Below are positions 1 through 11,289 of a DNA stretch of 64,000 nt, in pieces. The DNA is taken from positions 124,001-188,000 of the forward strand of contig WHVD01000076.1 of NCBI GenBank assembly GCA_015178975.1, read 5' to 3'. Each line of letters opens with the position of its first letter. Within the stretch, counting starts at the first letter, position 1. The DNA comes from Hysterangium stoloniferum. Taxonomy: Eukaryota; Basidiomycota; Agaricomycetes; Hysterangiales; Hysterangiaceae. A model generated the notes under the pieces. The model saw only the letters and a list, made by a program, of their open reading frames with translations. It was not told the origin of the DNA and searched no databases. The translations under genes and the position numbers were made by a program.

Positions 1-2486
1 AATTGGGGTTGAAGGCAGTCAATAATCTCGTATGTCCAGTATAACTGGTCAAACACCACCTGAAAATGTTCAGTGTGTCGTATTCCAGCTGCAACTGAAT
101 CAGAATTCGAGAAGTGCACACAGCAACACTGCTGTATAATTGATGCAACCTTAGCTCGGTCAGGGCTTTGGGCAGGGAGCCGTTTTGCAGCCCATTGCTC
201 GTTATCTTCTATACTTTGGGCCACTCGATACCCAGGCTCCCTACAATCTCTCTTTGCAATTTGCAGGAGAGTTCCGGGTAAGACATGATCCTTCACCAGA
301 AAGGCCATAAGTGAGTAGGTAACTTCAAACCGTGTCAACGGATTATGTCCCTCAGCTATGGCTGTGTCTGGCCCGAAGAATTCTGTAATTGACTTCTGCA
401 GCCAGGCAGCGTAAATGCGATCGTGCAAAGTGTCAAATTCCTGCTGGATCTCCACGGTGCTCATTACGAAGGAGGCCATTCGAAGAGGTATGTCAACCTG
501 CTCCTTCTTCTTTTCCAATTTGGCAAGTCGTTGCACCCTCACAGACCCAGCTGATACATGGTTTCCCCATTTTGGAGCAGGCACAACCTTCCCCTGAGGG
601 CAATTTCGGGCTTCATGACCTTCTTTCTTACACATGAAACACCTCCCCACTGCCCAAAGCTGATTCATTTCCATTCGACTGAGTTTTTGCTGCTGCACTT
701 TCGTCGCAGTTCCCGTTACACCCAACCCTGAGGCAGTGGTAGGACGAAAAGTATTTTGCATACTGTCAGTCTGGCCCGCTGTCTGTTTAGCCCGCTCATT
801 CTGTCGTGGCCAGGATCGGGTTGATCCCGTCGAAGGGGTCTCTCGTCATCCTTTCTCTGCCTGACGAAATTCCTGAGCAGCTTCAAATCGTGTTGCTGTT
901 TTGATGAGTCGCTTCCACGAGGTATTGTCTGGATTTAAACCATTATCCAACCACTTTTCCTTGATATAGTGGTGCGCCCCATCCCACACAATTTGTTTAA
1001 GCTGACGCTCTTGCATATCAGGGAAACACGTAGCGCTGTTCTCCACATCGCGTGCAAAGTTACGGAAACAATTTCCACCCTGCCGGGCTGAGGTCAATCG
1101 TTTCTGCAACCTCAGCTTATAATCTGCAGGAAAACAATAATCAAAAAGTCCGTCATAAACGGCTTTTAGTGTCCATCGTTTCTGGCTCAAGGCCACATGT
1201 TTCATATAGAATGTGCTGGCCTTGCCATCCAAGAAGTAAATTATTAACTTCACAGCCCATTTCCGATCTAACCCATTTATTTCTGTCCACAGATCATAGG
1301 CATATACAAAGGCTTCCAGGACATCAAGGTCAGCCATGCCGGTGTACACCACAGCTTGCTTTGTCTTGACTCCCACTAAAGGTTTCTTAGTCCGCTTGGC
1401 ATCAGCTGTGGACCGCTTGCGTCTTTCAGATTTTATCTGTTGAGAACTGGGTGAGTTTTTCTTTCTATTCTTCTTCTGGCCTGCTTTCGATGGGCCTCCA
1501 ATATCGTCCTCTGACTCCGACCCAGAATTAGGTGAGTCTGCACTCCTATTAGCTGACCATTCGGTTGTAGTGCTACTTGACGATTCCTCTGACCCATCGC
1601 TACTGGAGGAACTGCTCGGATAAGAGGGTGGTCCAAATTGTCCTTGCCCTCCGACAGCGAAGTATCCACCCTCAGGCACTTGCGAAAACTCTCTCGCATA
1701 TCGGCTAGTCACCCTATTGGACTGTGGACCCCTCGAAGACTTGCTATTCTGCCTCTTACTTTTGGCAGTAGAGTGTGGGCGTGAATTTGCTTTACGCTGG
1801 TCCCCCAGGATATTCTCGCCCTCCATTCGCGCCTTCCCCTTCGTGGATAGAGATGACCCTTCTGGTCTTGTTCCTTCGGTGCGTACAGGCTCCAATACTT
1901 CGGATGGAGGTTCGGTATCTTGTACCTCAATGACAATGGCATTTAGGTTTACTGACGGCGTAGGTCTGGCTGCCGAAATTATAGACCCTTGAATCTCCCA
2001 TGAACGCACAGTGTCGGGTAGAGTCCATGACCCGGGCAGCGGCCCCAATGGGTCCTCATCAGAATCGGAGCTATCTGCCCATCTAAACTCTGGAGCTGAG
2101 CAGTGTTCCAGAACCGTTATCTCAGCTTCCTCCTGCCTGCTTTCATCTTCATTACTGCCACCCCCCACCTCAAACCACTTTGGGAAGTACAGTGACTGCG
2201 TTCGTAGAAGAGGTTTCGTGGCTTGATGCTTCATTCGGAAAGTCTTTCGTGGAGAGGCAATCTCTTCAGGGTGCAGAAGACCATACTGCTGAGTCCAGTT
2301 ATGGAGGGAGATCTGAGTACTCGAATACTCATTGTAAGTAGGAAAAGGGGTTGTCTTCTCCTCATTACATATTGACTCTTTTCTCGAGGCGTCACCCTTA
2401 GGGTTACCAGCCCTTCCACTTAGAGTGGGCATCGAGGAATCAGAGGTATATAGCGATACCCCTTCCATCTCGGCATCACGGTCCAT
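1..2486 (-). pseudogene. LTR-retroelement Gag-like polyprotein, 5' part, one in-frame stop
   Basis: The reading frame runs from an ATG at 2486 to the left edge of the window, broken once by TGA at 846-848. The first ~380 residues are acidic, Ser-rich and low-complexity. A capsid-like region follows (about residues 385-545), with the Retrotrans_gag pattern of a hydrophobic strand (LDGKASTFYMKHVA), a Trp and helices ending in RFEAAQEFRQAE. In frame after the stop there is a CCHC zinc knuckle (CFMCKKEGHEARNC) at about 605-647, then a long acidic/neutral region to position 1. This order, capsid then nucleocapsid knuckle, is what a gypsy-type Gag has. No protease or RT is visible because the window ends. 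The TGA could be a decayed CGA. Read-through of a gag stop is possible in retroelements, but the position upstream of the knuckle makes decay more likely. The element family was not identified. Confidence 0.72.
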
Positions 2487-3060
2487 CCTCCCGCTATTGC
2501 AGAGCTAAGAGGTTTGGGGCCCGTGGCATGCATAGGCAAAGAAGTATGACTTACAGAATCAAGAGCCGTATTATCGACCTTATCAACATCCGCCCGTCGT
2601 CGAGCAACTCTCTTGCTCCAAACAGGGATCGCACTTCAGAGTGTGCCTCGTCGAGTGATTGGTTGATTGATTTTGGACATCTTGAGGGAAGTATTTATGT
2701 TGAATTACAGGTGTGTTCGTAGCAAAACAACCTAGTGGGTGATCAGTCCACTAGTAGTGTTAATAAAGAATGTTAAATAGGAATCAAAATACTCAAAAAG
2801 TGTAAGGGTTCCGCTATGAAGAGGTAGCGTAATCCCTCATAGAGCTCTTGCAAAAGGGAACGAAATGAGTAGGACTAGGTTCCTATTCGTAAGAGACTAT
2901 CGTAACCATACAAGATATCTACCTATTTATGATAATAGTAGTAGAGCCCCGGGCAACCAGTCAAAAACCCCGTGAAACAAACACAATAGTATTCTAAGAC
3001 ACTTCTGGTCATATGGGCCCAACAGCCCGATGCCAAGTCCTCCCTAACCCAAATCCACTA
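2487..3060. other. Non-coding leader / possible LTR, unresolved
   Basis: No supported gene. This lies upstream of the minus-strand Gag and is where its 5' LTR and leader should be. A short inverted repeat sits at about 2732-2756 (CCTAGTGG and CCACTAGT around TGATCA). I could not find paired LTR ends or a primer-binding site. Confidence 0.3.
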
Positions 3061-3226
3061 CCGTTACATCGACCCACAAACCCCGCCTGGACTCCCCAGG
3101 ATTCCCATCCGCCTGTCTGAAATTGGACAACACGATCTTGTGAGGGTGCAGTCTATAAGCTGAAGCCAAGTCCTACCAGATATTCCACGGGTTTCTCTGG
3201 AAACCCGTCGTGTACATACCCTAACA
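3061..3226 (-). repeat. LTR2 fragment (5' ~160 bp of the LTR)
   Basis: Reverse-complement match to the first ~160 bp of the LTRs at 15265 and 12058. Its outer end reads CCCTAACA (LTR start TGTTAGGG) at 3219-3226, and it stops near the GTGGGTCGA position. It includes the shared LTR hairpin at 3145-3167, here with one stem pair broken. It is truncated with no target duplication found. Confidence 0.75.
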
Positions 3227-3335
3227 CACACACACACTGTTATTTGTGATGCACGTACTCTGTGACTCATGACACGCACACTTTGTGACATGTGACACAT
3301 GCACACTGTGACATGTGATGTGTGATAAACAAACA
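3227..3335. repeat. CA microsatellite and degenerate GTGACATG repeats
   Basis: A short (CA)n tract abuts the LTR2 end, followed by loosely repeated units containing GTGACATGTGACACATG. No coding evidence. Confidence 0.6.
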
Positions 3336-3771
3336 AAACAAAAATACCATAAAATATATGAGCCTGACAGATCAGGGAATAATGGCAAGAACAATAAACA
3401 AATGAATGAACATCTGTCAACCAGTCAGTTACCAAATATGGAACAAAGGAAGGGAGTCAGAATATCCACAGATATCTGATACTATCCAGAAATGGATCCT
3501 AACATTATGATTAGGCAAGCATATTTTTGGGAAAGCCATGGATTCTGGGTAAGTTGGAACATTGACATAGAGAATGTGAGAAGGTGTTAAGAACTAAAAC
3601 AGGTGGTCCAGGGACCAAACGGAAGGACTTGGCTTCAGCTTATATGCTGCACCCTTGCAAAGGTACCATCAAAAGTCCTTAAATTTCAAAAGTATAAGGT
3701 AATACTCAGTGATCAGACACTGAGCTGTATGCGAACAGTCAGGAACCAAAGTGATGAATATTGGAGTCAAG

Positions 3772-4005
3772 GTCGAGGTTGTAAATGTAGGTCGAGGTTG
3801 TAAATGTAGGTCGAGGTTGTAAATGTAGGTCGAGGTTGTAAATGTAGGTCGAGGTTGTAAATGTAGGTCGAGGTTGTAAATGTAGGTCGAGGTTGTAAAT
3901 GTAGGTCGAGGTTGTAAATGTAGGTCGAGGTTGTAAATGTAGGTCGAGGTTGTAAATGTAGGTCGAGGTTGTAAATGTAGGTCGAGGTTGTAAATGTAGG
4001 TCGAG
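3772..4005. repeat. 19-bp tandem repeat, about 12.3 copies
   Basis: The unit GTCGAGGTTGTAAATGTAG is repeated head to tail with almost no divergence, inside LTR1a. Because 19 is not a multiple of 3, the array reads open in several frames and gives a false 80-residue ORF on the minus strand. The other LTR1 copies here lack the expansion. Confidence 0.95.
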
Positions 4006-4278
4006 TCATAAAAGTCAGATGGTGTCGGGATGCGGGGGTTGTGAATGGATAGTGAAGTCAGAAACTAGAGGTGTATCTAAGTCGATATTCTGATTGCTTA
4101 GTAGCTACATTACAGCAGGTTTATATACAAGTTATCGGCATCTAGAAAATGCTAACTAAGGGAAGAGCAGAAATACCAATGACAAATAAACTTGACCAAG
4201 AACAGGAAGGTTATGATAAGGTCAGAGGCCATGAATAACTGAAGGTGATAACTATGAAAAAGGAAACAGTCCACAGTA

Positions 4279-5887
4279 CAGTGGGTTAAAAAACTGCTCC
4301 AATGTTTGTGCATTTTAGAAAGATTGATATTGTGTAAAGGAATGACATCAGCAAAAATTCTGAAAAATTCACATGATATACTAGTACATGTTGGCTCTCT
4401 ACCAACTTAAGAAATCATGTGATTCCAATCAAAACTCATTGCTCAATAAATCAAACAAAATAATCACTCATTGGGGCAGTTTTTTGACCCTCTATTATTT
4501 TACAATCTAATACTTTGTATGACCCCCCTTTGCCTTTAAAACTGCCTGTATCCTCCTAGGCATGCTTTCTATTAGCTTCTGACATGTCTCTGGTGGTATT
4601 TCAGTCCACTCCTTTGCCACCCTATCCCATAATTTATGTACTCCTTTGGGTGATATGTCATATTGTTGGAGTTTGGCCTTGAGGTGTTGCCAGAGGTGTT
4701 CAATGGGATTTAGATCAGGGGATTGGGCAGGCCAATTCATGGGAATGATGTTATTGTCAGATAACCACTGGTCTGCCTTTTTTGAGGTATGTTTTGGATC
4801 ATTGTCCTGTTGGAAGTACCACTTATCCTCAGCCATCTCCAAACTTTCAATGCTCTCCTCCACTCCCTCCTCCAAAATCTCATAATACTGCACTGTATCC
4901 ATGTTATTCTGCACCTCTATCAGCTTCCCCATCCCATTCCAGCCCATACACCTCCAAACCATCAAGTTATTCCCCCCTCCATGTTTGATAGTTGGTGTGG
5001 TGGTCCTGTCTAATACTGGTTCCCCTTGTTGCTTCCAAACATATACCTTCCCATCTGACCCAATCCTATTGATTTTTGTCTCATCAGTCCACAACACCCT
5101 CTTCCAGTCCTCCATAGTCCAATTTTCATGGTATTGGGCAAACTTTAGATGTTGCTGACAATGAGACCCCTTGAACATAGGGACTTTCTTCTTTGTTGCT
5201 GACCTAAAGCCAGCTTCCTTCAACACATTCCTAACAGTCTGAGGAGTGACAGAGGTAGATATGATGGAATTTATAAATTGGGTGGCTTGGACAGCATTGT
5301 CAAGCTTCCCAGAGCTGATTTAATGGATAATTAGCTGTTTATCATAAGGGGAAAGCTTGGAAGAATGGCCACCAGGATGATTTTCCTTATCCCCCTCTAC
5401 CTCCCTACTGATCCTGCCAATAGTACCCTTTCCCAGACCAGTCCTAGCTTGAATTTGACACTGGGAATACCCCCTCATTGAGGAGAAAAATAACAGAAGA
5501 ATGCTTTTCTGCAGAGATGGATTTCATAGTGGTGGTAAGGAGTCAAGGAGATGAATGAACAAAGTTCAGCATGCCAAATTGATACAAATAAGGTCACATG
5601 ACATGTTGATGATTCATATGATCCACTCCTACCTTATACTGGTGTGTAATATTGAAAATCAGAGAAAATAATAGAGGGTCAAAAAACTGCCCCAATGAGT
5701 GATTATTTTGTTTGATTTATTAAGCAATGAGTTTTGATTGGAATCACACAATTTCTTAAGTTGGTAGATAGCCAACATGTTCTAGTATATCATGTGACTT
5801 TTTCAGAATTTTCCCTGATGTCATTCCTTCACACAGTATCAATCTTTCTAAAATGCACAAACATTGGGGCAGTTTTTTGACCCACTG
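4279..5887 (-). mobile_element. Tc1/mariner transposon, 1.6 kb, with ~222-bp IR/DR-type inverted repeats
   Basis: Flanked by TA on both sides (4277-4278 and 5888-5889), as expected for Tc1/mariner target duplication. The outer repeat starts CAGTGGGTTAAAAAACTG and its mate ends in CAGTTTTTTGACCCACTG. The inverted repeats extend inward to about 4502 and 5666. Each holds a second, inner copy of the terminal motif (GGGGCAGTTTTTTGACCC near 4473-4490; GGGTCAAAAAACTGCCCC near 5677-5694). The paired outer/inner sites resemble the IR/DR arrangement of some Tc1 elements such as Sleeping Beauty. The transposase gene inside is broken. Confidence 0.93.
4507..5527 (-). pseudogene. Tc1-like DD34E transposase, frameshifted
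   Basis: The catalytic half is open from 5226 to 4507 (239 aa). It has the three acidic sites of the Tc1 family: Asp in WTDETK, Asp in QQDNDPKHTS and Glu in SPDLNPIEHLW, followed by a typical basic C-terminus. The N-terminal helix-turn-helix part starts at an ATG at 5527, but a one-base frameshift lies near 5475 (in a run of G) and a TAA near 5325. The full reading would be about 340 residues, the family's normal size. The inverted repeats are well preserved, so this copy could be mobilised in trans but not by its own protein. Confidence 0.9.
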
Positions 5888-6062
5888 TATATATGACATA
5901 GGTGAGACATAGAATAAATGGATCATCAAAGGATAAAAGGATGTACCAGAGTATTACCAGATAGTACAAGTATAATTTGACAGGGGCTGTAGCAGGGTTT
6001 GATCACTGTGAGGGTGTATGTCAGTGTCGGGTTTTCCGATGGTGACCGATATGATGATGCAA

Positions 6063-6819
6063 TGTTAAGAACAGAAAACTGACTAATGTCAGTAGGCCAA
6101 CGGAGACCGATTGGAAGGACTTGGCTTCAGCTTATGTGCTGTGCCCTTGCAAGTTACCATCAGGTGTCTTTAAATTTCGGGCAGGTGAAGACTAGTTCTA
6201 TCGAATTCCTCATGGTGAGTTACTGATCAGAAATGAAGGATAAGCCAGGTGTCAGGCTGAGGGGTTGGAGGCTGAGGGTGGGCAAGCACATGCAGAGGGG
6301 GGAGCGAGGTACTTAGTGCAAGGCTTATAGAGATGTATGTGGGTGTTCTGAGTTGATATTCTGATTGCCTAGTAGCTACAATTACAGCGGGTCTATATAC
6401 AAGTTATTGGTGTCTAGAAAATACTAACTAAGGAAAGAGCGGAAACATTACTGACAAATAAACTTGACTAGGAACTGGAAGGTTACAATACCTGTAAGTT
6501 CAGAGGCCGTGATTTAACCAAGAGCAGAATTACGAGGAAAGGAAATAGTCCACGGGTTACAAGTATATATGGGCATATGTGAAACATAGAGTAGAATGGA
6601 TCATCATAATAAAAAGGGATGTATCAAAGCTTAACCAGATAGTATGAGTATAACTTGACAGGGGCGTAAATGGGGTTTGATCGCCATGAAAGCATGCATC
6701 AGTGTCAGGCAACCGACAGTTTCCGATGCAGTGACTTGATTGATGACTTGAAACATCAGTCGATGGTAATATCCTCAGGGACCATTGGGTTGTGACATGG
6801 TTGTGACACAGTCATAACA
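6063..6819 (+). mobile_element. LTR1 copy (LTR1b), 757 bp
   Basis: Begins TGTTAAGAACAG and ends CAGTCATAACA. The shared hairpin is at 6123-6145. It is closely similar to LTR1a and to the minus-strand copy at 9575-10297, whose end reads CAGTCGTAACA, so this copy shows CG to CA decay. The flanks TGCAA and GTATC do not match, so it is not a simple solo insertion. It lies head to tail against LTR1a. Confidence 0.8.
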
Positions 6820-6867
6820 GTATCCCCCCATTCAGCCAAAATCCCAAGGAGGCCAAAAATCTAGATC

Positions 6868-9032
6868 TTGTACATAAAACTTGACGGGTACGGGTGGTGT
6901 GTCAAGACATCATGTGACCTGGTAAAAATAATTTACATATTAAAATTTGAGGGGTGCTGGCACTTGAATTTTAACTCTTTTCCCTCAACCACGATGACCG
7001 TGGGTTCAGGTTCTAAGTCATTCCCATCCAGGCTGATCATCACCCCCATATCAGGTCCGAGTGGACCCCCTAATGCACAAGAGTGTTGTTGGCTTCTTGA
7101 AGAGAAGAAGAAGGCATGTGAGGAGTGTAAGGAGAAGGAGGAGCTAGAGGTGATAGAGGCAGAGGAAAAGAGGTTGGCAGAGGCAGAGGCTGTGCGCAAG
7201 CATTGGGAGGCTGTGCTTGCAAAGAAAAAGCAGCAGGAGGCCGATCAGGTGTGAGAAGAGGAGGTGAAGAAGAAACGGGAGGGCAAAGTAAGGTGGAATT
7301 TCTCATTCTTGTAACCTTGCTGACATTCTTTTTACAACACAAAGTAATGACACCATCGGATTCCGATGATGAAGAGGATGAGGAGGACGAGGAGGATGTG
7401 CCAGGGTGTTAAGTTCCTGAACAAAGCTCCACGGGTAGTCCCGCGGAGGTTTCCGGTAACTATTCCGAACACACACTTGCTTCCGGGAAATAGTCCCACG
7501 GAGTCCCCGGGCAATAGGTCCCGGGAAAGTTCCGGGATATATTAGTACAAGGAACGGTGATATCAGAATAATTACCAGAAAGTATGGTGAACGACTGAGA
7601 TGGACTTAGCTTCAGCTTATAGGCTGCGCCCTCGTACACTCATTCGGGTGTCCATATTTCGAGCTGACAGAATGCATACAGGAAGATATAGATTCCGGAG
7701 TTCCCGTGGGAGTTCCGGGAATCGAGTGTGCAGACAGACAAGAGGACTAGGGACTGTTCAAGGATCAAACTTGTTCGGGGGAAAACTAGTTCGAGATTGA
7801 AACTGGATTCTAAGTACATGAATATAGCAGACTTATATAGACTGTGAAATGTAATAATACCAAATCCGGTATTAATGAGAGGCAGAACTATTAAACATAA
7901 AACCAAACAAGTAAATACTAAACTGGGAATTAGGGACGGAACGGAACAGGAGTGGAGAACAAATCATGACAGATCATTTAACCATAACTGGAGTGGGGCT
8001 CAGTTAGAGGGGTTCCAGAAGTCCGGTCGGAGTCCGGTGACTTGGTGCACAGGATAGTGTCGGGTATAGACAGGCTTGATGTGCAGGAGGTCCGGTGGAG
8101 TCCGGTGGGTTTTCCAATGACTGGTGTGTGAGACGCAGAGACAGATAACAGGAGTGGGGTTCTATGCTCTGTTAGAGGGGTTCCATGAGTCCGGTCGGAG
8201 TCCGGTGACTGGTACATAAGACACAGAGTGTCGGGTGTATGTAGGGTGGAGTCCGGAGTCCGGGGAGTCCGAGGACTGGTGTATGAGACATAGAGGGTTA
8301 GGTACAGACAGGTGGGGTGCGTACAGAGAGTCAGGCATAAACGAGTTGATGTACAGGGTCCCGTGGGAACTCCGGTTGTTACTATACAATAAAGAGGGTC
8401 GGGAGCATGTAGGATGGGGTCCGGGGGCCCGGAGGCCGGCGGGTTTTCCGGTTCCTGACACAGGGCCTTTGAGCTCCAAGGTATGTTTGGACTCTTAGCA
8501 GTTTAGTTTTCTAAAAAAATTTTGTTTTCAATTATAGAAACAGAAACAGGCCCCCAAGGCAGGGGCCAAAAACAACCCGAAGTGCAACCGGTGCACCAAA
8601 TGGAGTCGGATTTGCCATCCACAGGCAAATGGTCAGGGCTGCACCTGTCAAGAGTGTGCCAACCAAAAGCTCAGCCACATCTTTCCGGATACTGACGGAA
8701 ATGGGTCTTATCAAGAGTGGCAGGCCGATGCGTTAGAGGAGCAAAATCGGCTCATGTGCACATATTTCTCGGAGACGACTCGGTTCCAGTTTGAAACACT
8801 GCGACAACAAGGCCTGATCACTGAACAACTGTGACTTTTGGGTGTGGGGCTGGAGAAACAAACCAGCACCATGGAGTCTCTCAGGGAACAACTTGAGCAG
8901 TACTTAGAGGTGTCGAGTTCTGAAGAAGTTGGGCCTGGGGTTGGGATATCAGGGAAAGTTGGTGAGGAGGTGTTGGTGGCCATTGGTGAAGGGGAAAACT
9001 CGGAGGAGGTCATAAAGGACACTTACATATAG
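6868..9032 (+). pseudogene. Coiled-coil / cysteine-cluster protein of unknown function, split by a solo LTR
   Basis: The first part (to ~7275) codes for a Lys/Glu-rich coiled coil (EECKEKEELEVIEAEEKR region) and carries a TGA at 7252-7254. An acidic stretch (SDSDDEEDEEDEEDVPG) at 7350-7406 runs into the LTR. After the LTR the frame continues as PLSSK, then a GT..AG intron (8481-8537), then a basic segment with a cysteine cluster of the form C-X2-C-X5-C-X8-C-X-C-X2-C (8580-8660, CNRCTKWSRIC then CTCQECA). A second coiled coil follows, with TGA at 8833. Multi-copy basidiomycete proteins with a charged helix next to a Zn-cluster-like cysteine pattern are known, but their role is not. This looks repeat-associated and is dead: two stops and an insertion. 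Confidence 0.6.
7407..8460 (+). mobile_element. LTR3 solo LTR, 1054 bp, TSD CAGGG
   Basis: Starts TGTTAAGTTCCTG and ends GGTTCCTGACA. CAGGG is present on both sides (7402-7406 and 8461-8465). It is rich in GTCCGG-type words unlike the other LTRs, yet carries the shared hairpin at 7608-7630. Removing it and one CAGGG restores the frame of the interrupted gene, so it inserted into what was then a continuous exon. Confidence 0.92.
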
Positions 9033-9121
9033 ATAGTAAAAATATAATGGTTTTAAAACAAAACAAACAAAGTGTGAAAACATAAGACATAGTCAGAAAA
9101 TGGGTCAGATGCCACATGAAA
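9033..9121. other. Short non-coding gap
   Basis: A-rich sequence between the zinc-cluster gene remnant and the 3' end of the chromovirus pol. No LTR terminus recognised. Confidence 0.4.
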
Positions 9122-9574
9122 CTATAGAAAACCTAAGGGACCAGGTTTATTTGGATATGCTTGATGAATGCCTAAGACGATTTCGGACACATTACTGAGC
9201 TCTGTAGCTAGGATCCACAAAGTTTCTTCATCTGTACCTTCATAGCCAGCCCATTTGACCAAATAAAGTAACTTGCATGAGCGTCGGCAATTGTCAATTT
9301 TGGAGTCTAGGATTTCCGATATCTCGAATTCAGGTTCTCCATCAATAATCACAGGTGGAGGTGGTGGTTGTATGCGATCTGGTATATTGTTAGCAACACA
9401 TGGTTCTAACATAGATACATGGAATACCAGGTGCACTGCACGCATGTTGTCAGGAAGCCAAAGTGTCCATGAAAGCATGCCAGCTTGTGCTATAACTTCA
9501 AAAGGACCTAAATATTTTTCAGAGAGCTTCTTAAAAGGTCTAGTAGTTTGGAAAAACTCAGCTTTAATGAATAC
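9122..9574 (-). pseudogene. Chromovirus integrase C-terminus with chromodomain
   Basis: Translates to the integrase tail (FKKLSEKYLGPFEVIAQAG) followed by a Pro-rich linker and a chromodomain of ~50 residues (EFEISEILDSK then LYLVKWAGYEGTDEETLW). Chromodomains at this position direct chromoviral integration to marked chromatin. The aromatic cage positions Tyr, Trp and the Trp of the ETLW segment are kept. The reading continues upstream of the solo LTR into the integrase core. Confidence 0.9.
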
Positions 9575-10297
9575 TGTTACGACTGTGTCGCAACCCTTCG
9601 CAAGCCGACGGTCCCTGATGGAATACCCTCATTATACGTCTTCGACAATACAAGATCTCAGAAGCCGTCGGTCCCCCGACGCTGACGTATGCTCTCCGGT
9701 CAATCAAACCCGACTATGCCTTTCTGTCTGGTTATGCTTTGATATGTCCCTTTCATCATGTTGATCCGTCTCATCTTATGTTCCACATATGTCTATCTAT
9801 ATTTGTAGTCCTCGAACTATTTCCTTTTATCGTAATTTCCATTCTCGGTTATCATCGGCCTCCGAACTAATCATAAACTTCCTGTTCCTAGTCAAGCTTA
9901 TTGTTAATGCCATTTTCTGCCCTCCTCCCCATTAGTACTTTCTAGACGCCTGTTACTTGTATATGAACTCACTGTAATTGTAGTTACTAGGCAATCAGAA
10001 TATCGACTCAGAATACCCTCATACGTCTGTAGCAGTCTCATACTAGAAGAATCCCCCTTCCGCCTTCGCGTGCGCTCGCCCACTCTCGGCCCCGATCCCT
10101 TGGCCCGACACTTGACTTGTCCTTCGGTTCCGATCGGTATCTCGCTGAAAGGTTCTTCTTAGGATTTAGTCTTCACCTGTCTGAAATTTAAGGACAACCT
10201 ACGGATATTTGCGAGGGCGCAGCACATAAGCTGAAGCCAAGTCCTCCCGATCGGTCCCTGTCGGCCACCGACATTAGTCAGTTTCTAGTTCTTAACA
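9575..10297 (-). mobile_element. LTR1 solo LTR, 723 bp, TSD AATAC
   Basis: In minus orientation it starts TGTTAAGAACTAG and ends GTCGTAACA. AATAC flanks both sides (9570-9574 and 10298-10302). It contains the shared hairpin at 10216-10238. It is CpG-richer than the other LTR1 copies, so probably among the youngest. It splits the integrase gene. Confidence 0.95.
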
Positions 10298-11160
10298 AAT
10301 ACTCAGTCTCTGATCTTAAAATCAGGAGGTGGAAGTCAATTCTTATCTGTGGACTGTTGGTATTGTTCTTGGGCCGTTGTGATAGTTTTTTGAAGTTCTT
10401 GATGTAGCTCATCAAGGTTTGTAACAAAGTTTTGAGCATGGGTGGATGTGAGATCACATTCCAGGTGGATTGCAATATTGGGGTTGTAGCCTTTGTTTGC
10501 AAAGAAAGGCAAAATGCCAGTAGTGGCATTTGGTGCATTGTTATATGAAATTTGGCTAGCAGTAGTAGTGATTTCCAATTATCTTGTTGATAGTTACAAT
10601 AGACACGAATGTACTGTTCCAAGGTTTGATTCATGCATCCGGTTTGGCTGTCACCTTCTGGGTGATAGTCTGAAGTGAAGTGTAACTTCATGCCTAGTGC
10701 TTTTCCGAGTGACCTAAAGAAATGAGAGACAAACTCGGATCTGCAATCAGATGTGACATGCGATGGAATGCCATGCTTGGAAAATACATGGGTGACGAAT
10801 AGTTCAGCTAACTGTACAGATGTTATTATGTCATATGTTGGAATGAAAATACTTTGCTTTGTGAGCCGATCCAAAACAACTAGGATTGCTGTATGACCTT
10901 CAGATGCCAGTAGGTGCTCGATGAAACCCATAGAAATCGAGTTCCGGGGTTTTTCCTGTATCAGTAATTGTTTGAGTAGCCCATATGGTTTGTGTCACTG
11001 TGACTTAGAGCATAAACAAGTTGTACAGAATTTGCAATAGTGCTTAACAAAATCTCAGATGCCGGGCCATGTACAGTGTATATTCTCTTCTAATGAGCAA
11101 AAGAGTTTTATTGACACTGAAATGTCCCGAGATCGGGTGGTCATGCTTATGTTGTAGGAT
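10298..11160 (-). pseudogene. Chromovirus integrase core (H2C2 and DDE domains), inactive
   Basis: The N-terminal H2C2 zinc region is at about 11000-11160 (HDHPISGHF then FCTTCLCSKSQ), followed by the rve core. Asp is present in ILVVLDRLTKQ and in VTSDCRSEF. The position of the third acidic residue, normally Glu in the conserved GQTER motif, reads SQTGC, so the catalytic Glu is replaced by Gly. Frameshifts lie near 10510 and 11030. The gene resumes at 9574 after the LTR. Confidence 0.88.
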
Positions 11161-11289
11161 TCACAGCTGGAGGGTGTCGGAATCCAGTACATAGATGCAG
11201 TTGTCAAGTCTAATGAAACCCTGCGAGTCTAGTGACCATCAGGTTTGATTGGGGTCAGACGGGTTATCGAGGTGCTTTGGTGACTGGGT

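Larger units (their letters stand above)
3585..6062 (+). mobile_element. LTR1 copy (LTR1a), split by a Tc1-like insertion and 3'-truncated
   Basis: Starts TGTTAAGAACTA at 3585 and carries the shared hairpin at 3631-3653. The following text (AAGTCGATATTCTGATTGC, then a TATATACAAGTTAT stretch) matches the LTR1 copy at 6063. The Tc1 element at 4279-5887 interrupts it, and LTR sequence resumes at 5888 with ATATGACATAGGTGAGACAT. It ends just before the next LTR1 at 6063 and lacks the terminal TAACA, so it is truncated or recombined. It also contains the 19-bp tandem array at 3772-4005. Confidence 0.7.

Noticed and set aside
3767..4009. 80-residue repetitive ORF on the minus strand
   Set aside because: Arises from the 19-bp tandem repeat, which has no stop in this frame.
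4646..5158. Plus-strand ORFs within the Tc1 element
   Set aside because: Antisense to a clear DD34E transposase.
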